A DNA stretch of 64,000 nt from Apiospora phragmitis (taxonomy: Eukaryota; Ascomycota; Sordariomycetes; Amphisphaeriales; Apiosporaceae). The stretch's first letter is position 1. Each line of letters starts with the position of its first letter. A program made the translations under genes and the position numbers. This document shows, one piece after another, positions 1-11,715 of the stretch. The DNA is taken from assembly GCA_038363925.1 (NCBI GenBank), contig JAQQWL010000002.1, positions 1,054,001 to 1,118,000 on the forward strand. The letters are read 5' to 3'. Under the pieces are notes generated by a model. That model was not told where the DNA came from, ran no database searches, and worked only from the letters and a program-made list of their open reading frames with translations.

Positions 1-3000
1 GCAGAAGTCGGAGGCATACGATACAATCGGCGCCGCAGACGGAACCATTCCCTACACTTACAAGCTCTGCCAGGGCCGACCCGCCGAGTGAGGCTTTTCC
101 AGAGTGGACCGGTGAGGATAGCAGCCCGACTGCACAGAGAATAAGGCGCATGTCTGCGCCAAGACCGGTCGGATCTATGAACTCCAGCAATCTCTTCGGT
201 ACTCGTGGGCCCAACACCAGTCGAGTGGAGGAGGTTGAAGAAGATGTTGCAAAAGAGGAAGAGGTCGAGGATGAACAACTACAGAGCGACATCCATGGCG
301 ATGTCCAATACGAGGATCAGCAACCACAGGGTGACGACAACGGCGACGCCCATTACGAGGATGAACAGTATGTTTCCGAGTCGGAGCAAGATCGGTTCGA
401 AGGTGAAGATGATATGCCTTATGACGAGGAGTCGAACCGTGAACCAATAAACGAGGAGGAGGAGAGGAGGAACAAGATGCTGTTAACGACCAGCTGCAAT
501 CGGAAGCAAACGGTGACGAACAAGGCCAGGAGCGAGCCGAAGAAGAGGAAGAAGAAGACCTCGAGCAAAGTGTAGAGAGGGGCGTATCAGAGGATGGCAG
601 AGCTGACGAAGAAGCTAACCGTGATGATAACATGGAGGAAGAGCAAGGTTTCGATGAGAACACGCAATCACAGCATGACTTTGATGAGAGTCTGGAGTCG
701 CAACCTAACTTCAACGGGGGTGACAACGGAATGGACTTATGGGATATCGAAGCATCTCGGCCAACTCCCAAATCAACCAAGTCAACCAAGCTTCTTCGAG
801 CTGAAAAGCGGGCTCGCAGGCACTCCCAGGTAGATATCATAGCACGGTCATCTCAATCTCGGGAGGCGTCCTTGCTGCATAGCTCAACCGACGGTGCCCC
901 CTCTCGGCGTGTCAAGGTTCCGAGTCCTTGGAAGAAGAACACTCGGCGATTAATCTACCAAGACGACTTCCCGAGCCCGGCTCACATCGAGATGGATGGC
1001 AGCACTCAGAGCGAATCCGCCGAGGAAGAGTTCTCACTCATTGCCCAACTTACAGCTCAAGACGAAACTCTCAGGCCCCAAGAGGAGATGCGATCTGAAC
1101 CTCAAGTAATGCCGCAAAAGAGCTCCAGAGAGGATAGCGAGCAGGAGATTCCCGGTCTCCTCAGGAGGAGTTCCCAGTACAGATGGAAAATGAAATGTCT
1201 CCGGAGCAGCCAACACCTTTGCCCGCCCCCTGAGCCTGCCAAGGAATCCGAAGATTACTCGCTGCTTGCCCAGCAGAAGCAAGATGCTGCCAAGGCACCG
1301 GAGAAGCCCGCCAGGAAATCAGGCTTCTTTGGAGCGTTTGATATAATGTCCTTCTTTTCGTCTCCGGCGCCTCTTCCAACGACTAATACTCCAGGCGGAG
1401 CCGCCCCTGAGACTGCTACCAGGCCGATTCCGAAGCCATTTGTTCGGGCCCTCAGCTAATTCCAGTGCGGCAAAGTCCCAGCCGGAAGAGCCTCAATCAG
1501 CGCTTCGCGCAACGGGTCTCTTCCCGCCTATTCCGCAGAAGCAACTGTTTCGCCCCAGTCCAGAACGCCAAACAAACTTATTCCGTTCCAGCCCAGAACG
1601 CCAGACAGAAGAACGCCAGGCAGACTTTTCCTCTCCGGGCACAGCACTCCGATCTGGTGATACGGTTCCTGATACGTACGCTGAAACGCCTTCGACGCCG
1701 GAACGAGAGGAATTCCCTCATATACCTCAGAAGCAGAACTTCACACCCCAATCGGGCCGTTCACGCAATACTGCCTCGCTTTTCACACCAAGCGTCGCAC
1801 CTACGAACCCCGAAACACCATCGCAGGGCTGAAGAAGATGATGCTTCGGACCGGGAAGAGCAGGATTACTATCTGCGTGAACAGGAATCGGACGACTACG
1901 AAGGTGATGACGCTGGCGGTCATGAGGATTCTGTAATGACTATTGAGTCGGAGTACGAACGTTTACCTCCTCGAGAGGAACCGAGCAGATGGGATAAGAC
2001 CGCATCGCCGTCAAAGTCGTGCCTCCGATCGCCTCTGAAACCGAAGACGCCAGGCCGGGTTGTCGAGTTTGCTGGCGGCAATAATCATAATAATAATAGT
2101 ACCGTGAGCCCGTCGGAGCAAATTGAGACATGGATGATGGGTCGTCAGGCGCTTGGTACGGCCGGAATGGGAGGCAACAGCTTGGACCAGGGCCAGGGTC
2201 GTCCGCATCCGCAGTTCGTGGACTACGAAGACGAAGAGGAGCCCGATGACAAAGAGAACTCGCCTTCGCCGCCCAAGGAGGACAACTACTTCCCGCCTCA
2301 TTACGCAGGCCCTAACAATGGTCAGCGTGCTATGAGCCCGGCCAAGCCGATGGCGGCGCCACCCAACATCAAAATGCCGGCGACCACCATCTTCAGGGCC
2401 CCCAATAGCCAGGGCCAGAATGCCGCGAATGTGGCCAAGCCTCCCATTACCCTTCAAACCTTCTCACGCGCCGCTTTTGCCACTACTAATGGTGGTGGCG
2501 CTGCTGCCACTAACACTGGCATCGGCCGCACAAATGACACCAGCGGCACAAAGGACACCGGCAACACAAACGGCGCCGTCAGCACGAACGGCACTAGCAG
2601 TACGGAACGGCACCAACAGCACAAACGACACCGAGAACACCCTAACCTGGCTCAAGTCGCACTGGATCCACCTCGATGAGCTCCTCCAGCTCCGCCGCAA
2701 CGACCCGGCCAAGTTCCGCCAGCGTCAAACGAAGGCCCAAAACCAGAGCCAGAGCGCGAGTGAAGAAGTCCCCGCCTCCGCGGCGCTGCTCGGTAAGGAG
2801 GTCAGCGCCCAGGGCGAGCGCATCCTCCTCGAGCCCTGGCACCTTGAGATCGTCGACACGTTCCGCGCCGAGGTCGGCCGTGACCGGTGCTGGGACGAGA
2901 AGACGCTCGCGAAGCGGCTGTTTGCGCTCATCGTGGGCGAGGAGCGGCGGCGGCGTGGTATTGTGATGGGCAAGGGCAAGGGCAAGGGGAAGCAGGTTGT

Positions 3001-3010
3001 TAGGACTTGA
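1..3010 (+). CDS. Unrecognised acidic fungal protein, 5' end outside window, several frameshifts
   Basis: The frame is open from the left edge (codons start at base 3), so the true start lies outside the window. The N-terminal half is very acidic and low-complexity, rich in Glu/Asp/Gln. The middle holds the basic block SPSKSCLRSPLKPKTPGRVV (about 2008-2067), then Asn/Thr-rich repeats. The C-terminus is an ordered-looking segment (2640-2990) with WIHLDELLQLRR and PWHLEIVDTFRAEVG, ending in a Lys-Gly tail. The reading frame changes near 460, twice between 1150 and 1235, and again near 1440, 1820 and 2600. Each time acidic or conserved-looking sequence continues in the new frame. SP/TP-rich basic blocks and acidic tracts suggest a nuclear or chromatin-associated protein, but this is inference and no family name is offered. 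Confidence 0.6.
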
Positions 3011-3652
3011 GGTGCTTACTGCATCAAAGAAGATGAAGATGGAGGATTATTGCATCGCTGTGGAAATGGACGTTTTGCTTGTTTGATTACTTGTTTTCTT
3101 TCGTTTGACTCGGCTGGAGATACCCGATTCGCGCATTGGCAGCATTTGGTGTATTCCCATTTACAAACGGAGTCGAGCATGAATGCTTTTTGCAGATAAG
3201 ACATACAATACAGCATAGGGGGCCGGCGTTATTACTATAGGGATTACAGAAAGGGGTATGTTCGGTTTGGTTCTAGGGGGGTAAAAACAGGAGTTTCTAA
3301 ACTTGAGTCTTCAGAGACCATATACACAGATTGCGGCTGTATAGTTTAGTGCCTGGATAAACGTGACCACGACAATACACAATTCCACGATGACATCAAA
3401 TTACTCTTTTTCTCATATTCATCTACGCGAAAGTGTGGACGTCGTGACCTTGCTTGTCATTTCGGTCTATTCATCTAGTATTACACAGTTGCTCTGCGTA
3501 GTCCTCAGACCCAACCAGCTGTTCCACATAAGCAGCTGGCTTGTTGTTCCCAGAAGATTTGAGCTTGAGCTTTCGTCTCTTTTCATCCACGCCCCTTTCC
3601 TGCCATCCGCCATATTTCGCTTTAGCCCAGTAGTAGTGCCACCACTCCCCTC
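3011..3652. other. Intergenic between convergent gene ends
   Basis: This 640 bp stretch lies between the stop of the acidic-protein gene and the restored stop of RPN6. It should hold the two 3' untranslated regions. No coding signal, repeat or RNA gene is visible. Confidence 0.6.
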
Positions 3653-5074
3653 TTACTCCAGCATTGAAGCCTGATTGGTGTACAAAAACGTCCACGACGT
3701 TGCCCAGCTTCTCGATGGTGTTGAGGGCGGCGTCGTAGCTCTCGTCGCGTTGCGTCTCGTCGAAGATGATGAGGCAGCCGGCGCCCTGGTCGAGGACGCC
3801 GATGATGACCTTGTCGAGGATCATCTGGGAGAGCTTGCGCTCGATCTGCTGGTTGTCGAGGCCGACGAGCTTGGCGATGTGGGAGATCTCGACGCGGCTG
3901 AAGGGCTCGATGACCTTGATGAGGTTCTGCTCGAGCATGGCGTCGTAGAGGCGGCGCAGGTGGTTGCGGATGAAGGCGTCGCTGCCGAGCTCGTACTTGT
4001 AGGCCGCGAGGGCGCGCTCATACTCGTCGAGGGAGCGGTGCGAGTGGGCGCGCGCGATGGCCTTCATGGCCTCGAGGTTCTGGCCCGCGTACTTCTGGGC
4101 CTGCTTCGACGTCATCAGGTTGTTGACGTCGTCGACCAGGTTCAGCATGATCTTGCACAACAGCATGTACTGCAGCGCCGCCGTGGCCTTGAGGCCCTCG
4201 TCCTGCGTGTGGTAGCCGTCGAGCGCCTCGATGAAGTAGGAGAAGGCCGTGTTGAAGTCCTGGTCCATGGTGTGCAGCATGCCCGACTGCATGTCGAGGT
4301 CGGCCTGCAGCAGCGGCGGCGTGTAGACCGAGGCGGCGCTGGTGCGGGCGCTCGTCAGAGCGGCGCCGGGACTTGGAGGTGTTGCCGAGGGCGTGATAGA
4401 CGCGCGACTCGAGCAGCTGCACCTTAACCAGCACCAGCTTGTCGTCGAGACGCTTCAGCTCGCGCAGCAGGCCGTTGATCAGCGTCAGGGCCTCGTAGTA
4501 GGACAGCTTGGCCATGTAGAGGGTCACGAGGCGGGTCTCGAGGTCCTGGCGGAGGAAGGTGCGGCGCTCGGAGGTGGCCCATTCTATACATGACTTGGTG
4601 ATGGAGATCTGGATGTCGGTCGTGTTGGGGATCTTCTCGAAGAGATCTAGTAGCTGACGGACTGTGAGAGGTGGCAACCACTTGTTGTTAGCAACGTGGT
4701 CTCCATATTAAGGCTCGTGCGGTGGTGTTGCCTACCCAGCTTGGCTGTCTTTGCCTTTGCAAAAGAAGAAAGTACTGTTCTGCTTGTTGTGATAAGATCT
4801 ACTAGGCCTTGGGAGTTCCTGGTGATTTGATGATGCCATCGGTTAGCCCTGCCACTTCCGCATTGATATATCCAAACAAGCAAACCTACTTCTGGTCCCG
4901 GTACAGCTCGCCCAGGCTGATCAGAGCTGTCTCGTACTCCTTGATGGAGGCATCGGAGGTAATGGACGGGGGCTTCGAAATGATGTCCTTGTAGAGAGCT
5001 TCGGCTTTCCGGGGGTCGGTGCTGGCGATTTCTTGGGCCTCCTTGACGGCCGACTTGCCGGTAGCAGCAGCCAT
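3653..5074 (-). CDS. RPN6: 26S proteasome regulatory lid subunit RPN6 (PSMD11 family)
   Basis: RPN6 is a PCI-domain subunit of the proteasome lid that clamps lid to core particle. Exons are 4890-5074, 4736-4818 and 3653-4661, with introns 4819-4889 (gtaggt...cag) and 4662-4735 (gtaggc...cag). Conserved stretches include SVLSSFAKAKTAKLV-like exon 2, KIPNTTDIQISITKSCIEW, the TPR-like YMLLCKIMLNLVDDV and the PCI winged-helix core NLIKVIEPFSRVEISHIA ... ERKLSQMILDK. Two single-base extra bases break the frame. One is near 4355, where the register moves within KSRAALTSARTS. The other is in a T5 run near 3690: removing one T gives an ending VVDVLYTNQASMLE and a stop at 3653-3655, as orthologues end. 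As given, the frame instead runs on to 3471. It diverges from SOF1 over a 553 bp promoter. Confidence 0.95.
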
Positions 5075-5627
5075 ATTGATAACAAGTATGTCTACTGCGA
5101 CTGCCTTTCTGTGTTTTTGGACTGCCGGGGTAGTGGTAGATCGTAATGCGACGTGTGTGTTGTGAGTCGTTTGTCGAGAATGGGCGTTGGTGTTTGGTAT
5201 GGTCGGGTCAAGCTGGCAGACAGGCTGGGCTGGTTGGAGGTGAGCTAATGGATTGATGGTTGAGCTATGCCATGCAGCCTTGCCAGGGCCCTCTGCTCGC
5301 TAGGTTGCCGCGCATACGACACAAAGCCCACTAATCAATCGCCGCAATTGGGGGGTAGCTACTCCGTCAGTGAGGGAGCTCCAGCTGAGATCAGCACGTG
5401 ACCCAGCTAACCTTCAGGCTTCATCAGTGCCAGTTTAACTGCGGAGACCAAGATAGCGATAAGCCCCACTAAAAAGTTCGCTGCTCTCTGCGGTATTGAT
5501 CCCGTCCATTCTGCATCCCAGCTTTGGAGGGGCGCCGTAGAGTGAGCTGCTTTTCTTGCCTCCATCCCTTCTTGCTTTGTAGCCGTCTTGTCTCTACACA
5601 CCTTGTTCTCGCATATCGATAGCGACC
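5075..5627. promoter_or_regulatory. Divergent promoter shared by RPN6 and SOF1
   Basis: 553 bp lie between two divergently transcribed housekeeping genes, so both 5' regions must sit here. A palindromic CACGTG (E-box type) lies at about 5395-5400. Pyrimidine-rich sequence precedes the SOF1 ATG. The shared regulatory role is inferred from position only. Confidence 0.5.
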
Positions 5628-7216
5628 ATGAAGATCAAGGCGCTTTCTCGCTCCGTTGAGGCGTAAGTCATTGCCTGCATTGTTGCACTTGCCGACGCCC
5701 AATTACTGACTATCTATGCCTCTGCAGTTATCAGCCCGCCGGCAGCAAAAACCCCAAGGTGCCAAAGAACCTCGATCCGGCGATACATCCCTTCGAACGT
5801 GCCAGAGAGTACACCAAGGCTCTGACGGCCGTCAAAATGCAGCGCATGTTCGCCCAGCCTTTCCTGGCTCAGCTCGGAGATGGTCACGTCGATGGTGTCT
5901 ATTCCATGGCCAAGGACCCCAATTCGCTCGAGCGCCTGGCCAGTGGTAGTGGTGACGGCGTGGTCAAGACCTGGGATCTCTCGAACTCATACGATAAGGC
6001 CGAGCGATGGCACACCACCGCCCACGAAAACATTGTCAAGTCTGTATGCTGGACACGCGACCAGAAGCTCCTGACATGTGGTACCGACCGCAAGATTCAA
6101 CTATACGATCCTTACAACACCCCGAGCGAGAGCGCCCCTTTGTACCTGGTGGGCAGTGCTTCCTGGTCAAGTCTCTCGCACCACAGGAGTCGCAATTCGT
6201 TTGCCGCTGCAGGCGGCTCAGGGGTGTATCCATCTATGATCTGGAACGACACACGGCTGCACCGGAAATCCTGTCCTGGCCGAATGCCACCGACACTATC
6301 AATGCGGTTGCTTTCAACCAGGTCGAAACCTCTATCTTGGGCTCCTCGGCTCGGACCGATCTATCGTTTTCTATGACCTTCGGACGTCCTCGGCTATCGC
6401 CAAGACAGTCCTGACTTTTGCTTGCAATGCCATATCGTTTAACCCTATGGAAGGGATGAACTGTGCTGTTGCATCTGAGGACCACTCAGTTTATGTAAGC
6501 CAAGTCCCTATAGCTAGAAGTATGCCAGCATTGAAAACTAACGATTGCGACAGTTGTTCGATATGCGCAAAGTTGACCGGGCCCTCAATATCCTGAAGGA
6601 CCACGTGGCGGCTGTGATGGATGTTGAGTTCTCCCCCGACTGGCCAGGAGCTTGTGACAGCTTCCTACGACAGTAAGATCCGGTGAATCAGATTCGCCCA
6701 AACCGCAAGCTAACAATATAACCAGACTATTCGATTGTGGAACCGAGATCAGGGTCATTCCCGCGATGTAAGGAACTTCCTTTACGTTTCTTTTTTTACT
6801 CTACCTGAACACAGCTAACCCACAGTCTACAGATCTACCATACGAAACGTATGCAACGTTGCTACTCGGCTATGTGGACACCTGATTCCAAATACATCCT
6901 TTCTGGTTCAGATGATGGAAATATTCGACTTTGGAGAGCAAATGCTTCAGCTCGTGAAGGAATCAAGAGCGCCCGTCAACGCCAGTCTGAGGAATATAAC
7001 AACGCCCTGGTCGAGGAGGTACAAGCACATGCCCGAGGTCCGTCGCATTCACCGCCACAGACACATACCCAAGGTGGTCAAGAAGGCTGGCGAGATCAAG
7101 ACGGATGAGCTGCAGGCTCTCAAGAGACGCGAGGAGAACGAGCGTCGCCATACCAAGAAGCAGTTCGACAGGCGCAGGAGTGAGCGTGACAAGGTCATCT
7201 TGGCAAGGAGAAATAA
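5628..7216 (+). CDS. SOF1: SOF1/DCAF13 WD40 ribosome-biogenesis protein
   Basis: Sof1 is a U3 snoRNP/small-subunit processome WD40 protein of the nucleolus. It starts MKIKALSRSVEA, with intron 1 at 5663-5727. LDPAIHPFERAREYTKAL is the family signature, followed by WD repeats (GDGVVKTWDLS, DRKIQLYDPY, SGSDDGNIRLWRA) and the basic Sof1 tail RHRHIPKVVKKAGEIKTDEL. Further introns lie at 6495-6553, about 6673-6725 and 6768-6832. Single-base indels occur near 6225, 6345, 6640 (a C5 run; removing one C restores SPTGQELVTASYD), 7015 and 7206. At the last site one missing G in a GG(G) run hides a natural end AREK-stop at 7214-7216, and as written the frame runs on to 7451. The junction at 6672/6726 also seems to lack two bases. 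All broken segments match the family in order, so this is one gene. Confidence 0.93.
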
Positions 7217-7900
7217 TCAAGACAAGTGCTGTCACGTGCATTTTCGAGGAGTTAGGGAGTTTACTTGGTTCGCAAAACCAGAAAGAGATACCATCTCTGC
7301 ATTAGGAACGGCGTTCTGTTTTATCCAAAAAGGTATCGCCCAGAACCCCTGGTGGTTTGGGAAAGGCTTATCGTTGCGTGGACCTTCCTGGAAACAAAAA
7401 GAAAGGGTGACGATGGAAGAGAAACTCACGCATTACGGCATATGCATTTAGTTAGTCAGGCTTTGAGTCGAACGTGCATAATTGCTGCACTTGAGCTATG
7501 TTCGTATATGCACCAAGGAGAAGACCGTGATGGCCAAATCAATGTTGCTTCTATACATTATTCAGGACCTTCATGCAAGCAACTAACAACGAGGTACCCA
7601 CTTGATACTTCGTATTAACCAGCTCGCGGCCAATTGGTTTTCATTGATACCTATGTATCTAGCTCGTGGGTGCGCAGGGGTGATGGTTGAGGTAAATAGA
7701 GCCGGTATTTTATCAAGCAGCTTGATGGGCACTCCATGGCTCCCCCAGGGACACCGCAAGGGCCCTTGAGGCAGGAGACGGGCATTGCTATAGAGCTCTT
7801 GCGTCTTCTTCACTGAGGAATATCCTTCTGATCTTCTTCTTACAGGGACAACAACATCCATTCGTTTTGTAAGGCCATTTCCAACCCATACACCTTGAAG
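7217..7900. other. Intergenic, no gene seen
   Basis: This covers the 3' flank of SOF1 and 5' flank of the WSC-protein gene. Open frames here are short, lack family features and overlap on both strands. The last 60 bp before the ATG at 7901 are likely 5' UTR. Confidence 0.5.
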
Positions 7901-9475
7901 ATGCGATCTACCGGCATCCTCGTGCTGGCAGGCGCTGCGTCTGTCCTGTCCATCCCATTCCACTTGCATGGCAAGCAAGCCGACATCGGGGTTATGGTCC
8001 TTCGTGGCGAACCACCTGTTGAAGACCCTCCTTTCGAGGAACCACCTGTTGAAGATAAAGTCCCTCCTGTCGAGGAAGCTGTCCCGTGGGTACCTCCGCC
8101 ACCTCCCGCTGACCGATCCTGGCAGCCGGCCTATCGTCGATGCTTCACGTAAGTATTCCCTACCTATCCCATCATTCACTCACATTACTCTTTCTCTCCG
8201 TGCAAGAATGTCTACACACGACCCCCCCCCCCTTTTCTCTATAATCTCAGAATATAAGGCTAACGGTAGGGGGCCCAATCCCTGACCATAATAAAGTGAC
8301 GGTGTCAATGGAGTTCGCGCGCTCGACTACGGTGGCGGCGTCGACAGACAGTACCTGACCATCGATCACTGCTTGGATGCCTGTGCCTCCCAGGGCTTCA
8401 AGCTGGCCGGTCTGGAGTACGGCAGCGAGTGCTACTGCGGCAACACCCTTCAGGGTGAAAATGCGCCTACCGTGGACGAGAGATGCGACATCCCTTGTTT
8501 TGGAAGTAAGTTGGCCCTTCTTTTACTTTTACTTTCATCCGTCAATGAAAGAGGATTTATACTTACACTGGCTGGGTACAGACAACCAGACGACCTGCGG
8601 TGGTGATGGTGCCCTTGCCCTGTATGTCAAGGACAAGTTCAAGTTCACCGCGGGCAAGCCGTTCGATGGCCTCGGGTCCGGTTTTCGATGGATATGAGCC
8701 CGTTGGCTGTTACCAGTAACATATATACACCTCTATATCTCTTTTCTTCTCGTTTCGCCCCTGTTATATCCGACCGATGTTCCCATCATCTTTTCTCTCT
8801 CCTCATTAAGTACCGCTAAGCTAACACGCGCGCCGCACCAGGGACTTCCACGCCTTCGACCGCACCCTCAAGATCGATGCCTTGCGAGGTCCCGAGTCCA
8901 CCTACATTGACGCCCGAGCTGTGCATCCAGGAATGCAAAGCCAGCGACTTCCCCTTGGCCGGGCTCGAGTACGGCCGCCAGTGCTTCTGCGGCCACGACC
9001 GCTCAGGCCGGTCTAAGAAGACGGAAGACTTCTTCTGCAACCAGGGCTGTACCGGGAACGCGCAACTGTAAGTGACGAATAATCTATATGTCTTTTTTCA
9101 ATGACGCGCGTGGCTCTTGCTGATCTGTCTCCGTCCATAGGTTTTGTGGAGGGAACTGGAACGTTCTCATTTATTCCAAGGGCGGCATCACTCCTGCTAT
9201 TACTCCTCCCCCCTCCTCCACCACCGCCGCCACCACCCTCCCCTCCGGCCGATGAGCCCCCAGTTGAGGAAGCCCCTACACCACTGCCGCCGCCGCCGCC
9301 GCCGCCACCCCCGCCTCCGGCCGTGAGTCCCCCTGTTGAGGAAGCCCCTTCAACCCCAGAAACTTCCCCATCTGACGATGAGCCTGACGCTGGTGGCCCA
9401 GACTCTTTCAAAGAACGACGAGTACTGCTGCCTCCCAGACAAACGTCGCCATGTCTGCCCAATGTCGTCTGTTGA
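7901..9475 (+). CDS. Secreted protein with two WSC domains and proline-rich linkers
   Basis: WSC domains are Cys-rich carbohydrate-binding modules of fungal wall sensors and secreted proteins. Exons are 7901-8148, 8296-8505, 8582-8715, 8842-9067 and 9141-about 9475, all with GT-AG borders. A signal peptide (first about 17 residues, hydrophobic core GILVLAGAASVLS) is followed by repeated PPVEE motifs. WSC 1 shows CLDACASQGFKLAGLEYGSE then CYCGN; WSC 2 shows CIQECKASDFPLAGLEYGRQ then CFCGHD and a closing CGGNWNVLIYSK. Frame breaks occur near 8680 (a GGG run; one G fewer restores PVFDGYEPVGCYQ), near 8895 and in the C-rich tract near 9205. After the last break, a poly-Pro tail again carries PPVEEAP, matching the N-terminal linker, which argues that the tail is translated. 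In the unshifted frame the protein would stop at about 9257. No transmembrane segment is seen, so it is secreted rather than a wall sensor. Confidence 0.85.
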
Positions 9476-10481
9476 TGATGGCTTCCACCACCGTATCCTT
9501 CTAATCACATCTTAACTCATACGGCGACCGGTGGACCGCCTTTCCTTCCCTCTGAAGCACCATTTCTTCCTTTGTGAAACAAGGAGAATGGAGGGGTTTG
9601 GGGGTGTATCAAGTTGTGTGGTAGGTGCGAGCTAGCACCAGAGTCAGCACAGCAATGTGCTAGGAAATTGTTCTTTATTTTTAATACTATAGTTTAATAG
9701 ACACCATGTTTCCCTACCTTTGATGAGCTCCTACGGCCTGCCGGTAGTCAGTGGAGTAATCTTATATTCGGATTTCAGCATATAGGCCACTCACTGTACC
9801 AACGGTATACATTATTTGGATCATTTTCCTGCGAGAGTTGAGGTACTTTACTATCCTGGAACAGTCTTGACCATGAACCAGGAATGAATGTGCCATTTAA
9901 AGCAGAAAAGGAAGAGTTTCATGCAGGGGACTGAATGAATGAAACACAGAAGTACATCAATATCTTGATCCACTCCCAAAGCCGCTCACAAGTAGCTGAA
10001 AGACTTATCATATATCAGAAGGGTGTAGCTACATCGGGCGTATTTCTAACTGTTCGCTTCGTGTGTCCATGCCACTACTGGCCAAGACTTATATGGTTCA
10101 CCAGCGAATCATGATCTATGAAATATGCATACAACTCAACGGTTGAACAACGAGACTCTGGAACTGACTGGTTCTGTCACACCTCACTGGTTTTCCAATA
10201 CTAGCACGCCGACAGGGGGGACAAAGAGCAGAACCGAGACAGGGTACCTGAGGAGGAGATAGAACGGGAACAAAGAGTCCACCGAACATTCAGGGGCTGA
10301 TCGCATGGCTACCGGCCTATATAACGAAGTCATGTATGCTTGCCATATCCAAGAGAGAAAGCAATCACACACACACACGAATACCCTGCTCATACATTTC
10401 GTATCCTCCGATACCATATCACAGCACTTCAAGACTAAGAATCTTCATCTCACTGATTACTACAACCACCCGCAAACCAAG
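9476..10481. other. Intergenic, no gene seen
   Basis: One kilobase between the WSC-protein gene and the next candidate gene. It contains a short CA microsatellite near 10370-10378 and no convincing coding frame, RNA gene or repeat. Confidence 0.5.
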
Positions 10482-11485
10482 ATGTCACAACCAAGCAACA
10501 ACCGCAGAAGTGCCGAGGCCGCAAAGAGATTCACTGAATCTCCAAGCCGCCACTCCTTGAGGTCGGGGAACGGGCACCACTAATTGTTCAAAGTAGAGTC
10601 AACGCTCCTCCCCCGTCCCCGTGTCGTTCCAGGAGCGCATCGCCAGCGCCGCCCGAGGTAGCAGCAATGACGATGGCGACTACGACAGCATGACAACCAA
10701 TGTATCGACTCCCGAGGACAGTAGCAACACCAACACCACCCCCAACGCCAACAACGAAATAGCGCCCGCCGTAGCCTCCATGTCCCACATCGCCCAGCAG
10801 GGCGGCGGCTTCAAGGACGCCGACACAGCCCGCCGCACCCTCGACCTGGTCTCGCACCGCAGCCTGCTCTACCAGCAGCAGCTGGTCCGCACGTACCTGC
10901 GGCGCGCGCAGACGCACTCGCACGCAGCCACGTCGCCGGGCATGGCCGAGGCAGCCGCCGTGTTCGAGGCGTGGCAGAACGACACCCTGCCGGCCCTGCG
11001 GAGCCATCTGCGCTGCCGACTCGGCGGCAGCGACGACAGCCACAACAGCACCAACAACAACAACGGCGGGTTCCGGCCGCTGGTGTCCAAGGACGTGCTG
11101 GCGGCGCTGCATCCGCTGTTCGTGTCGCCTTCGTTGTTGGGCGCGGGACGCCCCCTCTGGTACATGGGCGGGGGACCGCGGCGCGGACCAGTTCATGCGG
11201 GCGTACCTGGCGTCCTCGCCGCGGGCCAAGCTCGGGAACTTGTTGATCGAATCGACGAGGGGCACGGAGGGGGAGCAGGACTGGGAGACAGTGCGGTACG
11301 GCATGCTGGACGGCATGCTGGAGGCCGGCCGGGAGACCATGGACGGCTGGGCCCGGGAGGAGCTCTGGGAGGCGGACGGGTACACGCCCGCGCTCCCGCA
11401 CCTGCAGGTGCTCGCCTGGGCCTGGTCGCCTGTCCCCATGCGCACACTGCTGGAGAAGGTTAAGAAGTTCCAGACAAAGGAGTAA
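10482..11485 (+). CDS. Unrecognised protein, low-complexity N-terminus, 5' end unresolved
   Basis: Strong codon bias supports coding from about 10600 to 11485. I recognise no family. The first plausible ATG is 10482 (MSQPSNNRRSAEAAKRFTE), but this frame ends at 10583. The main frame, VSFQERIASAARG, begins near 10621 with no ATG, so a short intron or an indel must link them. Asn/Thr/Ser-rich sequence leads to a helical region (RRTLDLVSHRSLLYQQQLVR), then an interrupted Asn run. A frame change near 11180 joins to RAYLASSPRAKLGNLLIEST. The end is PHLQVLAWAWSPVPMRTLLE, with stop at 11483-11485. No signal peptide or membrane segment is seen. The minus-strand open frames here are antisense shadows. 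Confidence 0.55.
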
Positions 11486-11715
11486 GGGATTATCGGCTTG
11501 GAGGTGGAAAAGGAGTGACATGGAATCAGAGGACGAGAAATAGGGGAAAACACTCAAATCACCGAGGAATAGCCCCTGAGTAGCAGACCTGTGATAGTCA
11601 ACATTATAACTAGTATCAAAATCCTGACAGTCGATTTTCCTTAGAGTTGTTTCCCCGTCTCATTGTTGTTTTCTGCAGTTCTTCAAGATATCTTCATAGT
11701 ACCATGTCTTCTCCC

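Noticed and set aside
175..840. 221-codon minus-strand frame
   Set aside because: It is the mirror of the acidic Glu/Asp-rich plus-strand gene, giving Ser/Leu/Cys runs with no family features.
1140..1460. Programmed frameshifting as a cause of the frame changes
   Set aside because: The breaks lack slippery heptamers and recur in unrelated genes with both shift directions, which fits indel errors better.
3675..4427. 250-codon plus-strand frame antisense to RPN6
   Set aside because: Val/Leu/Glu/Asp-rich shadow produced by the GC-rich third positions of RPN6; RPN6 is certain by homology.
10184..11557. Long minus-strand frames opposite the 10.5 kb gene
   Set aside because: Arg/Pro/Ala-rich antisense products; codon bias and intact stretches favour the plus strand.
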